NCBI GenBank assembly: GCA_905339255.1
Contig: CAJPFO010000307.1
Span: 1-32,962 of the forward strand
From: Myxococcaceae bacterium
GTDB taxonomy: Bacteria > Myxococcota_A > UBA9160
Direction: 5' to 3'
Length of the DNA: 32,962 nucleotides
Program-made: the position numbers and the translations under genes
Notes under the pieces: generated by a model
The model's database searches: none
What the model saw: the letters and a program-made list of their open reading frames with translations, nothing else
What the model was told of the DNA's origin: nothing
Part shown: positions 16,382-24,773 of the stretch, one piece after another
Layout of the letters: every line of letters begins with the position of its first letter
Position numbering within the stretch: position 1 is the stretch's first letter

Positions 16382-17092
16382 GTGTCGGCCTGCGGTCGGC
16401 GCGCTCCTGGAACGCGCGGCCACTTCCGCCTCGCGATCGTTCTCGTGGGGTTCGCGTGCCTCGCGGTGCCGCCGGCTTCGAGATCCTTCGAGCAATTCGA
16501 TCCGCGAAGCCAGACTCCTCTCTCGGACATCCTCGAGATCGTCGCGCTGCCGCGCTCGCTGCTCGCGATCGACGCGACCTCCGGGGGAAGCGTGGAAGAG
16601 GATCTCGAACTCGGCGAGACGGTCCTCTGGCAGCGCACGCGGGGCCGGGTGGGTGCGGTGGTCACGGACCGGCGCCTGCTCCTCGTCGCCACGAACTCCG
16701 GGTCGTGGCAATCGACTCGCTTCGGACAGGGAGAGCGCCCGCCGTCGTCCGTCCTGCTCGGCGATCGCGTCGCGGCGGTCCACACCAAGCGGCGGATCCT
16801 CGGCTTCGATGGAGGCAGCGGCAACCTGGTCGAGTCGAGCCTCGGGCCCCGCGAGGTGGTTCGCGAAACCGCGGTCGGAGAGAACGTGGCCGTGGTGGTC
16901 ACCGATCGGCGTGCGCTCGGGCTCTCGCCCTTCGCAGGGGGCTTTTTCCCGGCTCCGATCCTGCTCGGGGAGCGCATCGAATCCGTCGAGGCGAAGGCGA
17001 ACCTCGCGACGATCACGACGCAGCGTCGGCTGCTCATCTTCCGGGCCGGAACCGGAAACTGGGAAGAGCGGCGTCGCGACCTCTCGAACTGA
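16382..17092 (+). CDS. Exported protein of about five propeller-like repeats, downstream of the PqqA-like peptide
   Basis: A protein of about 236 residues of unrecognised family. From GTG 16382 it opens with a basic stretch, the hydrophobic FRLAIVLVGFACLAVPPAS and probable cleavage before FEQFDP, so it is exported. The mature part is about five units of 38-41 residues. Each begins with a hydrophobic strand and x-T-x-RR or a variant: VVTDRRLLLVATNSGSW, VHTKRRILGFDGGSGN, VVTDRRALGLSPFAGG, ITTQRRLLIFRAGTGNW, and a first diverged unit VALPRSLLAIDATSGG. This periodicity recalls beta-propeller blades of the PQQ-like or WD40-like kind. No Shine-Dalgarno is clear, and GTG 16337 or TTG 16262 are other possible starts. 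It probably shares a transcript with the PqqA-like gene. Confidence 0.68.
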   Translation: MSACGRRAPGTRGHFRLAIVLVGFACLAVPPASRSFEQFDPRSQTPLSDILEIVALPRSLLAIDATSGGSVEEDLELGETVLWQRTRGRVGAVVTDRRLLLVATNSGSWQSTRFGQGERPPSSVLLGDRVAAVHTKRRILGFDGGSGNLVESSLGPREVVRETAVGENVAVVVTDRRALGLSPFAGGFFPAPILLGERIESVEAKANLATITTQRRLLIFRAGTGNWEERRRDLSN

Positions 17093-17115
17093 GCGTCGGC
17101 TCGCTTGGCGCCCGT

Positions 17116-18066
17116 TCAGGTCGTCGCCGAAGACGTCGCGACCGGCGGGGGAGACGCGACCTCGACGCGGTCCCTCCCGGCGGCCTTGGCGCGATACAAC
17201 GCGCGGTCCGCCTCTTCGACCACGGCCATCGGATCGGCTCGCGAGACGTCCGCCTGCGCCACTCCGATGCTGCACGCCACGCCGATCTTCGACCCCGAGG
17301 CCAACGGGACCTCGATGGTCGCGATCCTCCGGCGCAGGCGTTCGGCGACCACCCTCGCGCCGGCGAGGGGCGTGTCGGTGAGGACGACACAGAACTCCTC
17401 GCCGCCGTAGCGGCCGGCGAGATCTCCCGCGCGCAGGCTCGCGCGCAGCAGCCGGCCGACGCGCTCGAGGACGGCGTCGCCGACCCGGTGGCCGAACTCG
17501 TCGTTCACGCGTTTGAAGTGGTCGAGGTCGAGCATCAGCACCGAAAGCGGCTTCGCATGCCGCCGCGATCGCGCGTGCTCCTCCTCGAGCCTCGCGCAGA
17601 GCGCGCGGCGGTTCCAGGCTCCCGTGAGGTCGTCGATGCTCGCCGAACGCAGGAGCTGTCGTTCGTCGGCGACTTGCTTCATCGCACCGTGGATGGCGCG
17701 GCCGAGGGCCCCGGCGTCGACCGAACTCTTCATGAGGTAGTCCTGCGCACCGCGCTTCATGGCCTGGACGGCCACCCGCTCGTCGCCGCCGCCCGTCAAC
17801 ATCACGACCGGGATCGGATCGTCCCGGCGGCTGAGCCGAAGCGTCGAGAGCAGCGAGAGCCCGTCGCCGTCCGGGAGTTCCTGGTCGAGAACGATGCAGT
17901 GCGGCGTGCTGATCGCGATCCGCCGGAGCGCGTCCTCGACCGTCTCCGTTTCGGCCACGAGGTGCTCCTGTTCGAAGGTCTGGTCGATGAACCTCCGATA
18001 GAGCTCCCGGTCCTCGCGGCAATCGTCGACGATCAGGATCCGAAGAGGCGTCCTCTGCTCGCTCAT
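17116..18066 (-). CDS. REC-GGDEF response regulator (diguanylate cyclase)
   Basis: A 316-residue protein. Residues 1-125 are a receiver domain with the acidic pair D14/D15, phospho-acceptor D61 (CIVLDQELPDGDG), the Thr in VVMLTGG and Lys in YLMKSS. Residues 145-305 are a GGDEF domain with DDLTGAWNRRAL, LDLDHFKRVNDEFGH and an active GGEEF signature at 221-225. An RAGD (212-215) five residues before the signature fits the inhibitory RxxD c-di-GMP site. It makes c-di-GMP from GTP when phosphorylated. The ATG at 18066 overlaps the stop of the upstream regulator as ATGA. The kinase two genes upstream is the likely phosphodonor. Confidence 0.94.
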   Translation of the reverse strand: MSEQRTPLRILIVDDCREDRELYRRFIDQTFEQEHLVAETETVEDALRRIAISTPHCIVLDQELPDGDGLSLLSTLRLSRRDDPIPVVMLTGGGDERVAVQAMKRGAQDYLMKSSVDAGALGRAIHGAMKQVADERQLLRSASIDDLTGAWNRRALCARLEEEHARSRRHAKPLSVLMLDLDHFKRVNDEFGHRVGDAVLERVGRLLRASLRAGDLAGRYGGEEFCVVLTDTPLAGARVVAERLRRRIATIEVPLASGSKIGVACSIGVAQADVSRADPMAVVEEADRALYRAKAAGRDRVEVASPPPVATSSATT

Positions 18067-18527
18067 CTCGCTCCCACTCCTTCGGGGGTCGGTGGCTCGA
18101 CGGTGTCGAGCCAGAATTCCTCCGTCCGTCGCATCCTCACCACGAGGTCCTCGTGGGCGACGGGCTTCTGCACGTAGCCACTCGCGCCCGCGCGGTAGCA
18201 CGCCTCGACGTCGCCTCGATCCGCCGACGTCGTGAGGACGACGACCGGGATCGTCCGCAGCGACTCGTCGGCCTTGATCTCGGTGAGCACCTCACGCCCA
18301 TCGGTTCCCGGTAGGTTCAGGTCGAGCAGGACGAGCGCAGGGCGCGGCGCGGCGTCGGGCTTCGAATAGCGGCCACGCCGGCGCAGGTAATCGAGCGCCT
18401 CGTCGCCGTCGGCACAGTGCGCAATCCTGCGGTCACGGCCGCTTCGCGCGAGCGCCCGCAGCGTCGCCTCGAGGTCCTCGGGGCTGTCCTCGACGATCAG
18501 GAGTGTCGGTTCGACCGCTCTTGCCAT
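18063..18527 (-). CDS. Single-domain response regulator (Rcp1/CheY-like)
   Basis: A 154-residue receiver domain without an output domain. The acidic residues E13/D14, phospho-Asp D69 (LVLLDLNLPGTDG), the switch Thr in VVLTTSAD and Lys in YVQKP are all present. The insert between helix 2 and strand 3 (YLRRRGRYSKPDAAPRP) is typical of Rcp1-type regulators paired with phytochrome-like kinases. It sits between the kinase (2-nt gap) and the GGDEF protein (4-nt overlap), so it probably relays or competes for phosphate in the same pathway. Confidence 0.92.
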   Translation of the reverse strand: MARAVEPTLLIVEDSPEDLEATLRALARSGRDRRIAHCADGDEALDYLRRRGRYSKPDAAPRPALVLLDLNLPGTDGREVLTEIKADESLRTIPVVVLTTSADRGDVEACYRAGASGYVQKPVAHEDLVVRMRRTEEFWLDTVEPPTPEGVGAR

Positions 18528-18529
18528 CG

Positions 18530-20485
18530 TCAGTCTTCCCTGCACAACGTGAAATGGAACGTGCTTCCCTCGCCGAGCGTCGACTCGACCCAGACGCTCC
18601 CGCCATGACGTTCGACGATCTTCTTCACGATCGTGAGCCCGATTCCCGTCCCGGAGCCGAACTGATCACGGCCATTGAGACGCTTGAAGAGCCTGAAGAT
18701 CGCCTCGAAGTGACGCTCCCGGATCCCGATGCCGTTGTCGCGAACGGTGAGGACGGGAACGCTCCGTCCCGAACACTCCGGGGGCAGGACGCCGATCTCG
18801 ACCCGCGGATCGGGCCGATCGTTGTACTTGAGCGCGTTCTCGATCAGGTTCCGGAACACTTCGGCGACGAGCGGTGCGCTGCAGACCACGACCGGAAGCG
18901 GTGTCTCGACCCGCACCTCGGCCTTCCGCTCCGCGATCATCACGCGCAACGACTCGACCACCTCGCCCACCACGGCTCCGAGGTCGGTCTTCGAAACGTC
19001 GAGCTCGGTTCGGCCGACGCGAGAGAACTCGAGAAGCGCATCGATCATCGCCGAGAGCCGGACGGCGAGCCGCGCGAGCGTATCGAGCCTCGAGCGCCCC
19101 TCGGCATCGATCGCGTCGCCGTAGTCCTCGATCAGGAAGCGGGCGTAGTTGTGGATCCCGCGGAGAGGCTCTTTCAGGTCGTGCGACGCGACGGCAGCGA
19201 ATGCATCGAGATCCTCGTTCGAGCGTCGGAGCCTCGCGTTCACCTCCTGCAACGCCTTCGACGAATCGGCGAGCTCGAGGTTCGCGACTTCGAGATGGTT
19301 CGCGTACTGCTGGAGCCGCAGCTCGCCGCGCTTGCGCTCCGTGATGTCTCGAAGGACGCCGCAGAAGATCGGCTCCTCGCCGAGGGCGACGTCGACCTCG
19401 TTCACCCAGAGCTCGCAAGGAAAGGTCGCTCCGTCGCGACGCTCGGCCTCGACCTCGCGAAGCCTTCCGATCACGTTGCGGACTCCCGTCGCGAGATGCC
19501 GCCGCAGATACCCGTCGTGCCGCGAGCGCACGGGCTCGGGCATGAGCACCCCCACGTTGCGGCCGACGAGGTCGGCGGGTTCCCAGCCGAAGACCCTCGA
19601 GAAGGCGCGGCTCGCGCTCCGGATCACCCCATCCGCTCCGACGGTGACGATCGGATCGATCGACGCGTCGAGGGTCGCGCGAAGGCGCGACTCGCTGCGG
19701 CGGAGCGCCGTCTCGGTCTGCTCGCGGCGGCCGATCTCCCGACCGAGGGTCCCGAAGATGCTCCGGAGCAGGAGCGCGGAGACCAGGAGGCCGCCGAGGA
19801 TCGCCGCGCCGCTCACGAGGAGGCTCTGGCGCAGGAGGTTCTCCTCGCGGACCTGCGCCAGCTCCGAAGCGCGATCGATCGCGAGCGCCGCCCCCTCGAG
19901 CACTTCCCAGGCGCGGAGATCGAGGTTTCCCGCGAGCGCGCCGAGCCGAGCGCCTTCCGCGGCACACGCGGCGTCGCAGCCTTCCTGCGCGGCACGGAAG
20001 TGGCGTTCGGCCGCCTCGTCGAGCGCAGCGCGAGCCGCGTCGAAGGCGGAGAGCGCCTGGAGCGTGCGCGCTTTCTCGGGCTCGCCCCAACCACTGCGGG
20101 CAAGCCTTTCTCGCGCCGCGCGAAGGCTGCTCGCGAGCTCTTCGCCGGTTTCGGAGAAGCGCGCCATCGCGACGACGGCGCTTGCGTCGTGGGTCTGCGC
20201 CCCGCTCGAAACCTCCGCGATCGCGCGCTCCAGCGCCGCGTGACGCTCGAGCTGCGAGCGGAAGACCCCGCGCAACGACGCTTGGGCGGCCCCATCGAGC
20301 GTGGCGACCCGGCCGAGTTCGGAAACGAGCGAGCGCATCTGCAGAAGGGCGTGGACCGAATCTCCGGCCGCGAGGCCCACCAGTACGGCCACGAGGGCGA
20401 GCAAGGGAAGGCCGATCCTGCGCTGCAACGCAGCCAGGCTCTCCGAACGGCGTGCGGCCGTGGCTTCGACGGACTCGGCGGGCAT
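18530..20485 (-). CDS. Membrane PAS-domain sensor histidine kinase
   Basis: A 651-residue inner-membrane kinase. TM1 is at about residues 24-42 (IGLPLLALVAVLVGLAAG). A helical periplasmic sensor runs to about 220, and TM2 is at about 222-244 (SGAAILGGLLVSALLLRSIF). A PAS domain follows (SESRLRATLDASIDPIVTVG), ending at RDITERKR. The HisKA box has phospho-His435 in VASHDLKEPLRGIHNYARFL. The HATPase has N-box NLIENALKYND, G1 VRDNGIGI and G2 GTGIGLTIVKKIV. The HisKA type matches kinases that pair with Rcp1-like regulators, as the next gene is. The ATG at 20485 has GGAAGG close upstream. The signal is unknown. Confidence 0.92.
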   Translation of the reverse strand: MPAESVEATAARRSESLAALQRRIGLPLLALVAVLVGLAAGDSVHALLQMRSLVSELGRVATLDGAAQASLRGVFRSQLERHAALERAIAEVSSGAQTHDASAVVAMARFSETGEELASSLRAARERLARSGWGEPEKARTLQALSAFDAARAALDEAAERHFRAAQEGCDAACAAEGARLGALAGNLDLRAWEVLEGAALAIDRASELAQVREENLLRQSLLVSGAAILGGLLVSALLLRSIFGTLGREIGRREQTETALRRSESRLRATLDASIDPIVTVGADGVIRSASRAFSRVFGWEPADLVGRNVGVLMPEPVRSRHDGYLRRHLATGVRNVIGRLREVEAERRDGATFPCELWVNEVDVALGEEPIFCGVLRDITERKRGELRLQQYANHLEVANLELADSSKALQEVNARLRRSNEDLDAFAAVASHDLKEPLRGIHNYARFLIEDYGDAIDAEGRSRLDTLARLAVRLSAMIDALLEFSRVGRTELDVSKTDLGAVVGEVVESLRVMIAERKAEVRVETPLPVVVCSAPLVAEVFRNLIENALKYNDRPDPRVEIGVLPPECSGRSVPVLTVRDNGIGIRERHFEAIFRLFKRLNGRDQFGSGTGIGLTIVKKIVERHGGSVWVESTLGEGSTFHFTLCRED

Positions 20486-20605
20486 CGGCCTTCCGCGGCC
20501 CGCATCGGGGCCACGCAGGCGATCGGCGTTCCGGCGGCAGGAGTTGAGCGGATCGAATGCAAGCGGGGGCCCTTCGCCCCGATCCGCGCACAGGGAGACC
20601 CGGCC

Positions 20606-20623
20606 GCCGTGCCTTGGCACGGC
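20606..20623. other. Perfect hairpin between the divergent kinase and EamA genes
   Basis: GCCGTGC and GCACGGC arms (7 bp, 8 if the loop closes) around CTTG. It lies 72 nt upstream of the EamA ATG and 121 nt upstream of the kinase ATG in a 209-bp divergent gap. It could be a regulator site. Nothing else clear is seen in the gap apart from a weaker GC stem near 20569. Confidence 0.35.
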
Positions 20624-20694
20624 TACCCTCGAGCGCGCTCCGATCCGACTCCACCCGAGGTTTCCCCGATGCCGCGCGTCGAGCGAGCGTGGCG

Positions 20695-21552
20695 ATGACG
20701 CCTTTGGCCCCCGGGATCATCGCGCTCCTGCTGCTGGCCGCTGCGATGCACGCGGGCTGGAACGCCCTCGTCAAGGCAGAGAAGGACCGCCTCGCGGGAC
20801 TCACGGCCGTGGTCGCGACCGGCGGGATCGTCGGCCTCGGGTCCCTCGCCTTCGTTCCGCCGCTCGCCATCGACGCGGTCCCCTATCTCGTCGCCTCCGT
20901 GGTGCTCCACACGGTCTACGCGGTTCTGCTCGTCCGCTCCTACGAAAGCGGCGATCTCTCGCACGTCTATCCGATCGCGCGCGGGGTCGGGCCCCTCGTC
21001 GTCGCCCTGCTCTCGGCGACGCTCATCGGGGAGACGCTCGGCGCGAGCGAGGCGATCGGGGTGGCGCTCGTCTCGGCGGGAATCCTCGGGATCGCTGCGA
21101 CCGGCGCAGGCGGCGAGCGGTTCGAGGCCCGCCCGACCGCGTACGCGGTCGCGACGGGTGTGGCGATCGCGTCCTACACGATCGTCGACGGCCTCGGCGC
21201 TCGGCAGACCCCGGCGGCTCTTTCGTACGTGGCCTGGCTCGCCGCGCTCGAGGCCCCCTGGCTCCTCGCGATCGCCTTTCTCCGGCGCGGCCCGTCGCTC
21301 TGGCCGGCGCTGCGCGGCGCGGGCTTCCGCGGAGCCGTCGGCGGCATCGTCGCCACCGCCGGCTATGCGATCGCGATCTGGGCCTTCACCCGGGGCGCGA
21401 TGGCGAATGTCGCCGCACTTCGGGAAACCTCGGTACTGTTCGCCTCCCTGATCGGCACGCTCTGGCTCGGCGAGGGCTTCGGCCGCCGCCGGGTGATCGC
21501 CGCAGCACTCGTCGTCGCCGGCCTGCTCGCGATGAACCTTCCCCGCGAGTAG
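20695..21552 (+). CDS. EamA-family (DMT superfamily) transporter
   Basis: A 285-residue inner-membrane protein with about ten transmembrane segments arranged as two EamA repeats. The first includes AAAMHAGWNALVKAEKDRLA and YAVLLVRSYESGDLSHVYPI followed by ARG. The second includes YAVATGVAIASYTIVDGLGA and FTRGAMANVAALRETSVLFA. The YPIARG and ALRETSVL motifs are typical of this family. EamA members move small metabolites or amino acids, often outward; the substrate is unknown here. The ATG at 20695 has no strong Shine-Dalgarno. The gene is divergent from the kinase operon. Confidence 0.88.
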   Translation: MTPLAPGIIALLLLAAAMHAGWNALVKAEKDRLAGLTAVVATGGIVGLGSLAFVPPLAIDAVPYLVASVVLHTVYAVLLVRSYESGDLSHVYPIARGVGPLVVALLSATLIGETLGASEAIGVALVSAGILGIAATGAGGERFEARPTAYAVATGVAIASYTIVDGLGARQTPAALSYVAWLAALEAPWLLAIAFLRRGPSLWPALRGAGFRGAVGGIVATAGYAIAIWAFTRGAMANVAALRETSVLFASLIGTLWLGEGFGRRRVIAAALVVAGLLAMNLPRE

Positions 21553-21603
21553 CCCGGCGATTCGAGACTTCTCGCGCAGCGCGCGGAGCGGTACGCTCGC
21601 GGC

Positions 21604-21951
21604 ATGACGCTCGTGATCGCCCACCTCCTCGTGACCGCGGCGCTGCTCCTGCTCGTCTCGAACCTGGTTCGCCATTTCGACGTCCGGGACGCCACCTCGG
21701 CCGTGCTCGCCGCGATCGTGCTCGGGCTCGCCAACACGTTCGTCCGCCCGCTCGCGATCGCCCTCACGCTGCCGCTCACCGTCGTGACGCTCGGGCTCTT
21801 CCTCGTCGTGGTGAACGGATTCGTTCTCAAGATCGTCGCGGCGATCGTCCCGGGCTTCGACATCGAGGGCTTCTTGCCCGCGGTCTGGGGAGCGCTCTTG
21901 CTCTCGATCTTCAATCTGCTCGTCGAACTCGCGTTCGCTCCGGGCTGGTAG
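21604..21951 (+). CDS. Four-TM membrane protein (PF04020 holin-like superfamily)
   Basis: A 115-residue protein made almost wholly of four hydrophobic helices, with the conserved internal stretch VLGLANTFVRPLAIALTLPL and GLFLVVVNGFVLKIVAAIVP ending in GFDIEGFLPAVWGALL. This matches the 'phage holin family 4' (PF04020) chromosomal proteins, whose function is not established despite the name; no phage genes are near. It follows the EamA gene by 51 nt. Its last 41 bases overlap the 3' end of the convergent FAD-protein gene. Confidence 0.85.
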   Translation: MTLVIAHLLVTAALLLLVSNLVRHFDVRDATSAVLAAIVLGLANTFVRPLAIALTLPLTVVTLGLFLVVVNGFVLKIVAAIVPGFDIEGFLPAVWGALLLSIFNLLVELAFAPGW

Positions 21952-23593
21952 GCGAAGCCCCTCCGATCCCGAAGCGCAGGAGCGCCTGCGCGGCGCGAGC
22001 GCCGTCGATCGCCGCGCTCATGATGCCGCCCGCCCACCCGGCCCCCTCCCCGCAAGGGAACACGTTCGCAAAGCCGGCGGCGCGAAAGGTCTCGCGGTCG
22101 CGCGGCAGCCGCACGGGGCCCGAGCTCCGCGTCTCGACGCCGACCATCACGGCTTCGGGCCCGGCAAAGCCCGGGATCGAGTGGTCGAAACGGACCAGCG
22201 CACGCACGAGCGCGCTTCGAACGAGATCCGGCAGGAGGCGATCGACGCGCCCGGGTCGCACGCCGAAGCGGTAGCTCGTCCGGAGCGGACCGACCCCTTC
22301 TCGCGCAGCGAGAAAATCGGGGACCCGCTGCGCGGGCGCAGTGTAATCCGAACCTCCCGCCTCGAAGGCGGCCTGCTCGATCCGCTCCTGCAGCGCGACG
22401 CCATCGAAGGCCCCCGTGCCGAACTCGCGCGGCCCGAGCGTCGTCACGATCGCCGCGTTCGCAAACGGCGAGGAATGGCGGGAGTTGCTCATGCCGTTGG
22501 TACAGAGGAACTCGGGACGGCTCACGCTCGCGACGATCTGTCCGCCGGGACACATGCAGAAGCTGTAGGTCGCCGGGGTTCCTCCGTCCGATCGACACAG
22601 AAGTGAGTAGGATGCGGGGCCGAGGAGCGCAGCCTCGGGCCCGGTCCCGTGGCGGTCGACGTCGACGAGCCGCTGCGGATGCTCGACCCGAACCCCGAGC
22701 TGGAAGGGCTTCGGCTCGACCACGAGGCCGTCGCGCGCGAGGGCGCGCCAGGTGTCGCGGGCGCTGTGGCCGGGCGCGAGGACGACCGCATCGCACGGGG
22801 CCTCGCCCGCAGGGGTCCGGAGCGAGACGACCCGGGCCGGCGTCTCGCCGCGGACCGTCCAGCCGTCGACCCGGACTCCGAAATGGAGCCGGACCCCCTC
22901 CGCCTCGAGCCGCTCGCGCAGGCGCGGAAGGATCCGATGCAGACGATCGGTTCCGATGTGCGCCCGCGCGTCGTAGAGGATCTCCGTCGGCGCACCGCAG
23001 GCGACGAGCGCCTCGAGGATCGGGATCTCGAGCGGGTCATCGACTCTCGTGTAGAGCTTTCCGTCGGAATACGTTCCTGCGCCCCCCTCACCGAAGAGGA
23101 GGTTTCTCTCGGGGTCGGGGACGCGCGTGCGGTCGAAGCGGGCGAGCGCCCGGCCGCGCTCGCGGAGCGAGGGGCCCCGCTCGAAGAGGTCGACCTCGGC
23201 ACCGGAGAGCGCGAGCGCGAGTGCCGCGAAGAGTCCGGCGGGGCCGCTGCCGACGACCGCGACGCGTGCGACCGACACCGTCTCGTGTCGATTCGATACG
23301 ACGAGGCTTCCGGAAGCGGGGGCGCGAACGACGCGGCCCGCTCGAAGCGCGCGATCGAAGGCCGGGGAGCGATGGCCCTTCGTGACCACGAGGTCGACAT
23401 GGACGACGAAGCGGAGCCTCCGGCTCCCTCCGCTGCGCCGGGCATCGAGCGACTTGCGCGAGATGCGGAAGCCGCGCAGTTCGCCCGGTCCGAGACCGGC
23501 CGCCGCGAGCGCGCGCTCGACGAGCGCGGACTCGGGCTCTCCGATCCCGAGCCCGATCCCGAGCACGCGGTACGTCTCGGTCGCGTCGCTCAC
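21911..23593 (-). CDS. FAD-dependent dehydrogenase of the COG2509 type
   Basis: A 560-residue flavoprotein of uncharacterised function. An N-terminal domain (about 1-100) has FRISRKSLDARRSGGSRRLR followed by FVVHVDL. A Rossmann FAD site VAVVGSGPAGLFAALALAL follows, then FGEGGAGTYSDGKLYTR, LAPGHSARDTW, FCMCPGGQIVAS and the C-terminal FPCGEGAGWAGGIMSAAIDG. These features fit the 'uncharacterised FAD-dependent dehydrogenase' family related to geranylgeranyl-reductase-like proteins. The start is GTG 23593, overlapping the methyltransferase stop as GTGA. The 3' end overlaps the PF04020 gene. Confidence 0.9.
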   Translation of the reverse strand: MSDATETYRVLGIGLGIGEPESALVERALAAAGLGPGELRGFRISRKSLDARRSGGSRRLRFVVHVDLVVTKGHRSPAFDRALRAGRVVRAPASGSLVVSNRHETVSVARVAVVGSGPAGLFAALALALSGAEVDLFERGPSLRERGRALARFDRTRVPDPERNLLFGEGGAGTYSDGKLYTRVDDPLEIPILEALVACGAPTEILYDARAHIGTDRLHRILPRLRERLEAEGVRLHFGVRVDGWTVRGETPARVVSLRTPAGEAPCDAVVLAPGHSARDTWRALARDGLVVEPKPFQLGVRVEHPQRLVDVDRHGTGPEAALLGPASYSLLCRSDGGTPATYSFCMCPGGQIVASVSRPEFLCTNGMSNSRHSSPFANAAIVTTLGPREFGTGAFDGVALQERIEQAAFEAGGSDYTAPAQRVPDFLAAREGVGPLRTSYRFGVRPGRVDRLLPDLVRSALVRALVRFDHSIPGFAGPEAVMVGVETRSSGPVRLPRDRETFRAAGFANVFPCGEGAGWAGGIMSAAIDGARAAQALLRFGIGGASPTSPERTRVRRAD

Positions 23594-24756
23594 CCGGGCT
23601 CCGGGACACGACCGGTCACGATCGAGAGGCGAAGCCCTCCGTGCGAGATCCGCGCCATGGGACGGAGCTCGAGGGCCGACGCCTTCGCGAGGCGAGGGTC
23701 GGGGCAGAGCATCGCGACCCCCCAACCGGGAAATCGCTCGCGGAGCACGTGTCCGAAGCGCGCGTAGAGGTCGCGGAGGTCTGCGCCGCGAGAGAGACGG
23801 ACTCCGTGCGGCGGGTTCGTCACGACGAAGCCTCGCCCCTGCGGCGCCTCGATCGACGAGACGCTCCGTCTCTCGAAACGGACAGAGCCCTCGACGCCGG
23901 CGCGCCTGGCGTTCGCGCAGGCAGCCTCCACGGCTCCCGCATCGCGATCGAAGCCGACGAGCGGCTGCGGCAGCATCCGGGCCTCGCGGTCTTGCGCCGC
24001 GCGGCGAAGCGCCGTGCAGGCCGAGCGATCGTGCTCGGGCCACGCCTCGAACGCGAAGCTCCGGTCGCGGCCCGGAGCGCGGCCGCGTGCCAGGAGTGCC
24101 GCCTCGATCACGAGGGTCCCGGATCCACAGAAGGGATCGACGAGCGGCGTCTGGCGATCCCAGCCCGAGGCAAGGACGAGTCCGGCCGCGAGCGTCTCGC
24201 GAAGGGGCGCGCGCCCGACCGCGAGGCGATAGCCTCGGCGATGGAGCGGCTCTCCCGAGCTGTCGACGCTCACGGTGCAGGCGTCGTTCTCGATCCGTAC
24301 GAGCACGAGCTGCACCCGCGGCCTCGACGCGTTCAGCGGTGCGTGCGAATCGTCGTCGTCGGGCTCGGGACGGGCGCGCGAGGGCTCGAAGCCGAGCCTC
24401 GACGCGATCGCCTCCATGACCCGTTCCCCGACGGCCCCGGAATGCCAGAGCCTCGATTTTCGGCAGGTGACGCGGAGCGCGACGCTGTCCCCCCTTCCGA
24501 CCCAGCGCTCCCAGGCGAGGGCGGCGGCGCGCCTGCGGAGGTCGTCGAAGCGTTTCGCGGGGAAGCTCGCCGCCCGCAGCAGGATGCGACCCGCGCTTCG
24601 CAGCTCGAGGTTCGCGCGAGCGAGGGTCGGGAGATCACCGCGAAACGCTACGCCGCCGGCGAGCGTCGTCGCATCGCCGAGACCGAGTCCCTCGATCTCG
24701 GCCGCCAGCACGGCTTCGAGCCCCGGACTCGCGACGGCGAAGAGCGTCGGTTCCAA
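23590..24756 (-). CDS. THUMP-domain RNA methyltransferase (RlmL N-half / YpsC-like)
   Basis: A 388-residue SAM-dependent methyltransferase, probably modifying 23S rRNA guanine N2. It has an N-terminal ferredoxin-like and THUMP region (SPGLEAVLAAEIEGLG, FDDLRRRAAALAWERWVGRG, VQLVLVRIENDACTVSVDSS), the link GEPLHRRGYRLAVGRAPLRE, then the UPF0020 domain with DPFCGSGTLVIEAALLARG. The catalytic motif reads NPPHG instead of the usual NPPYG. The start is taken as TTG 24756 because it gives the family-typical opening LFAVASPGLE; no ATG or GTG lies nearby. It sits 17 nt after the SIMPL gene and overlaps the FAD-protein gene. Confidence 0.9.
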   Translation of the reverse strand: MEPTLFAVASPGLEAVLAAEIEGLGLGDATTLAGGVAFRGDLPTLARANLELRSAGRILLRAASFPAKRFDDLRRRAAALAWERWVGRGDSVALRVTCRKSRLWHSGAVGERVMEAIASRLGFEPSRARPEPDDDDSHAPLNASRPRVQLVLVRIENDACTVSVDSSGEPLHRRGYRLAVGRAPLRETLAAGLVLASGWDRQTPLVDPFCGSGTLVIEAALLARGRAPGRDRSFAFEAWPEHDRSACTALRRAAQDREARMLPQPLVGFDRDAGAVEAACANARRAGVEGSVRFERRSVSSIEAPQGRGFVVTNPPHGVRLSRGADLRDLYARFGHVLRERFPGWGVAMLCPDPRLAKASALELRPMARISHGGLRLSIVTGRVPEPG

Positions 24757-24773
24757 GATCGACTCGGGATCGG

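Noticed and set aside
20614-20630. Sigma-54-like TTGGCACG upstream of the EamA gene
   Set aside because: The -24 half matches well, but the -12 half reads CCCTC where TTGC is required, and the match is explained by the hairpin arm.
21604-21951. Prophage holin
   Set aside because: The family carries the holin name, but no phage lysis, tail, integrase or attachment features are found around it.
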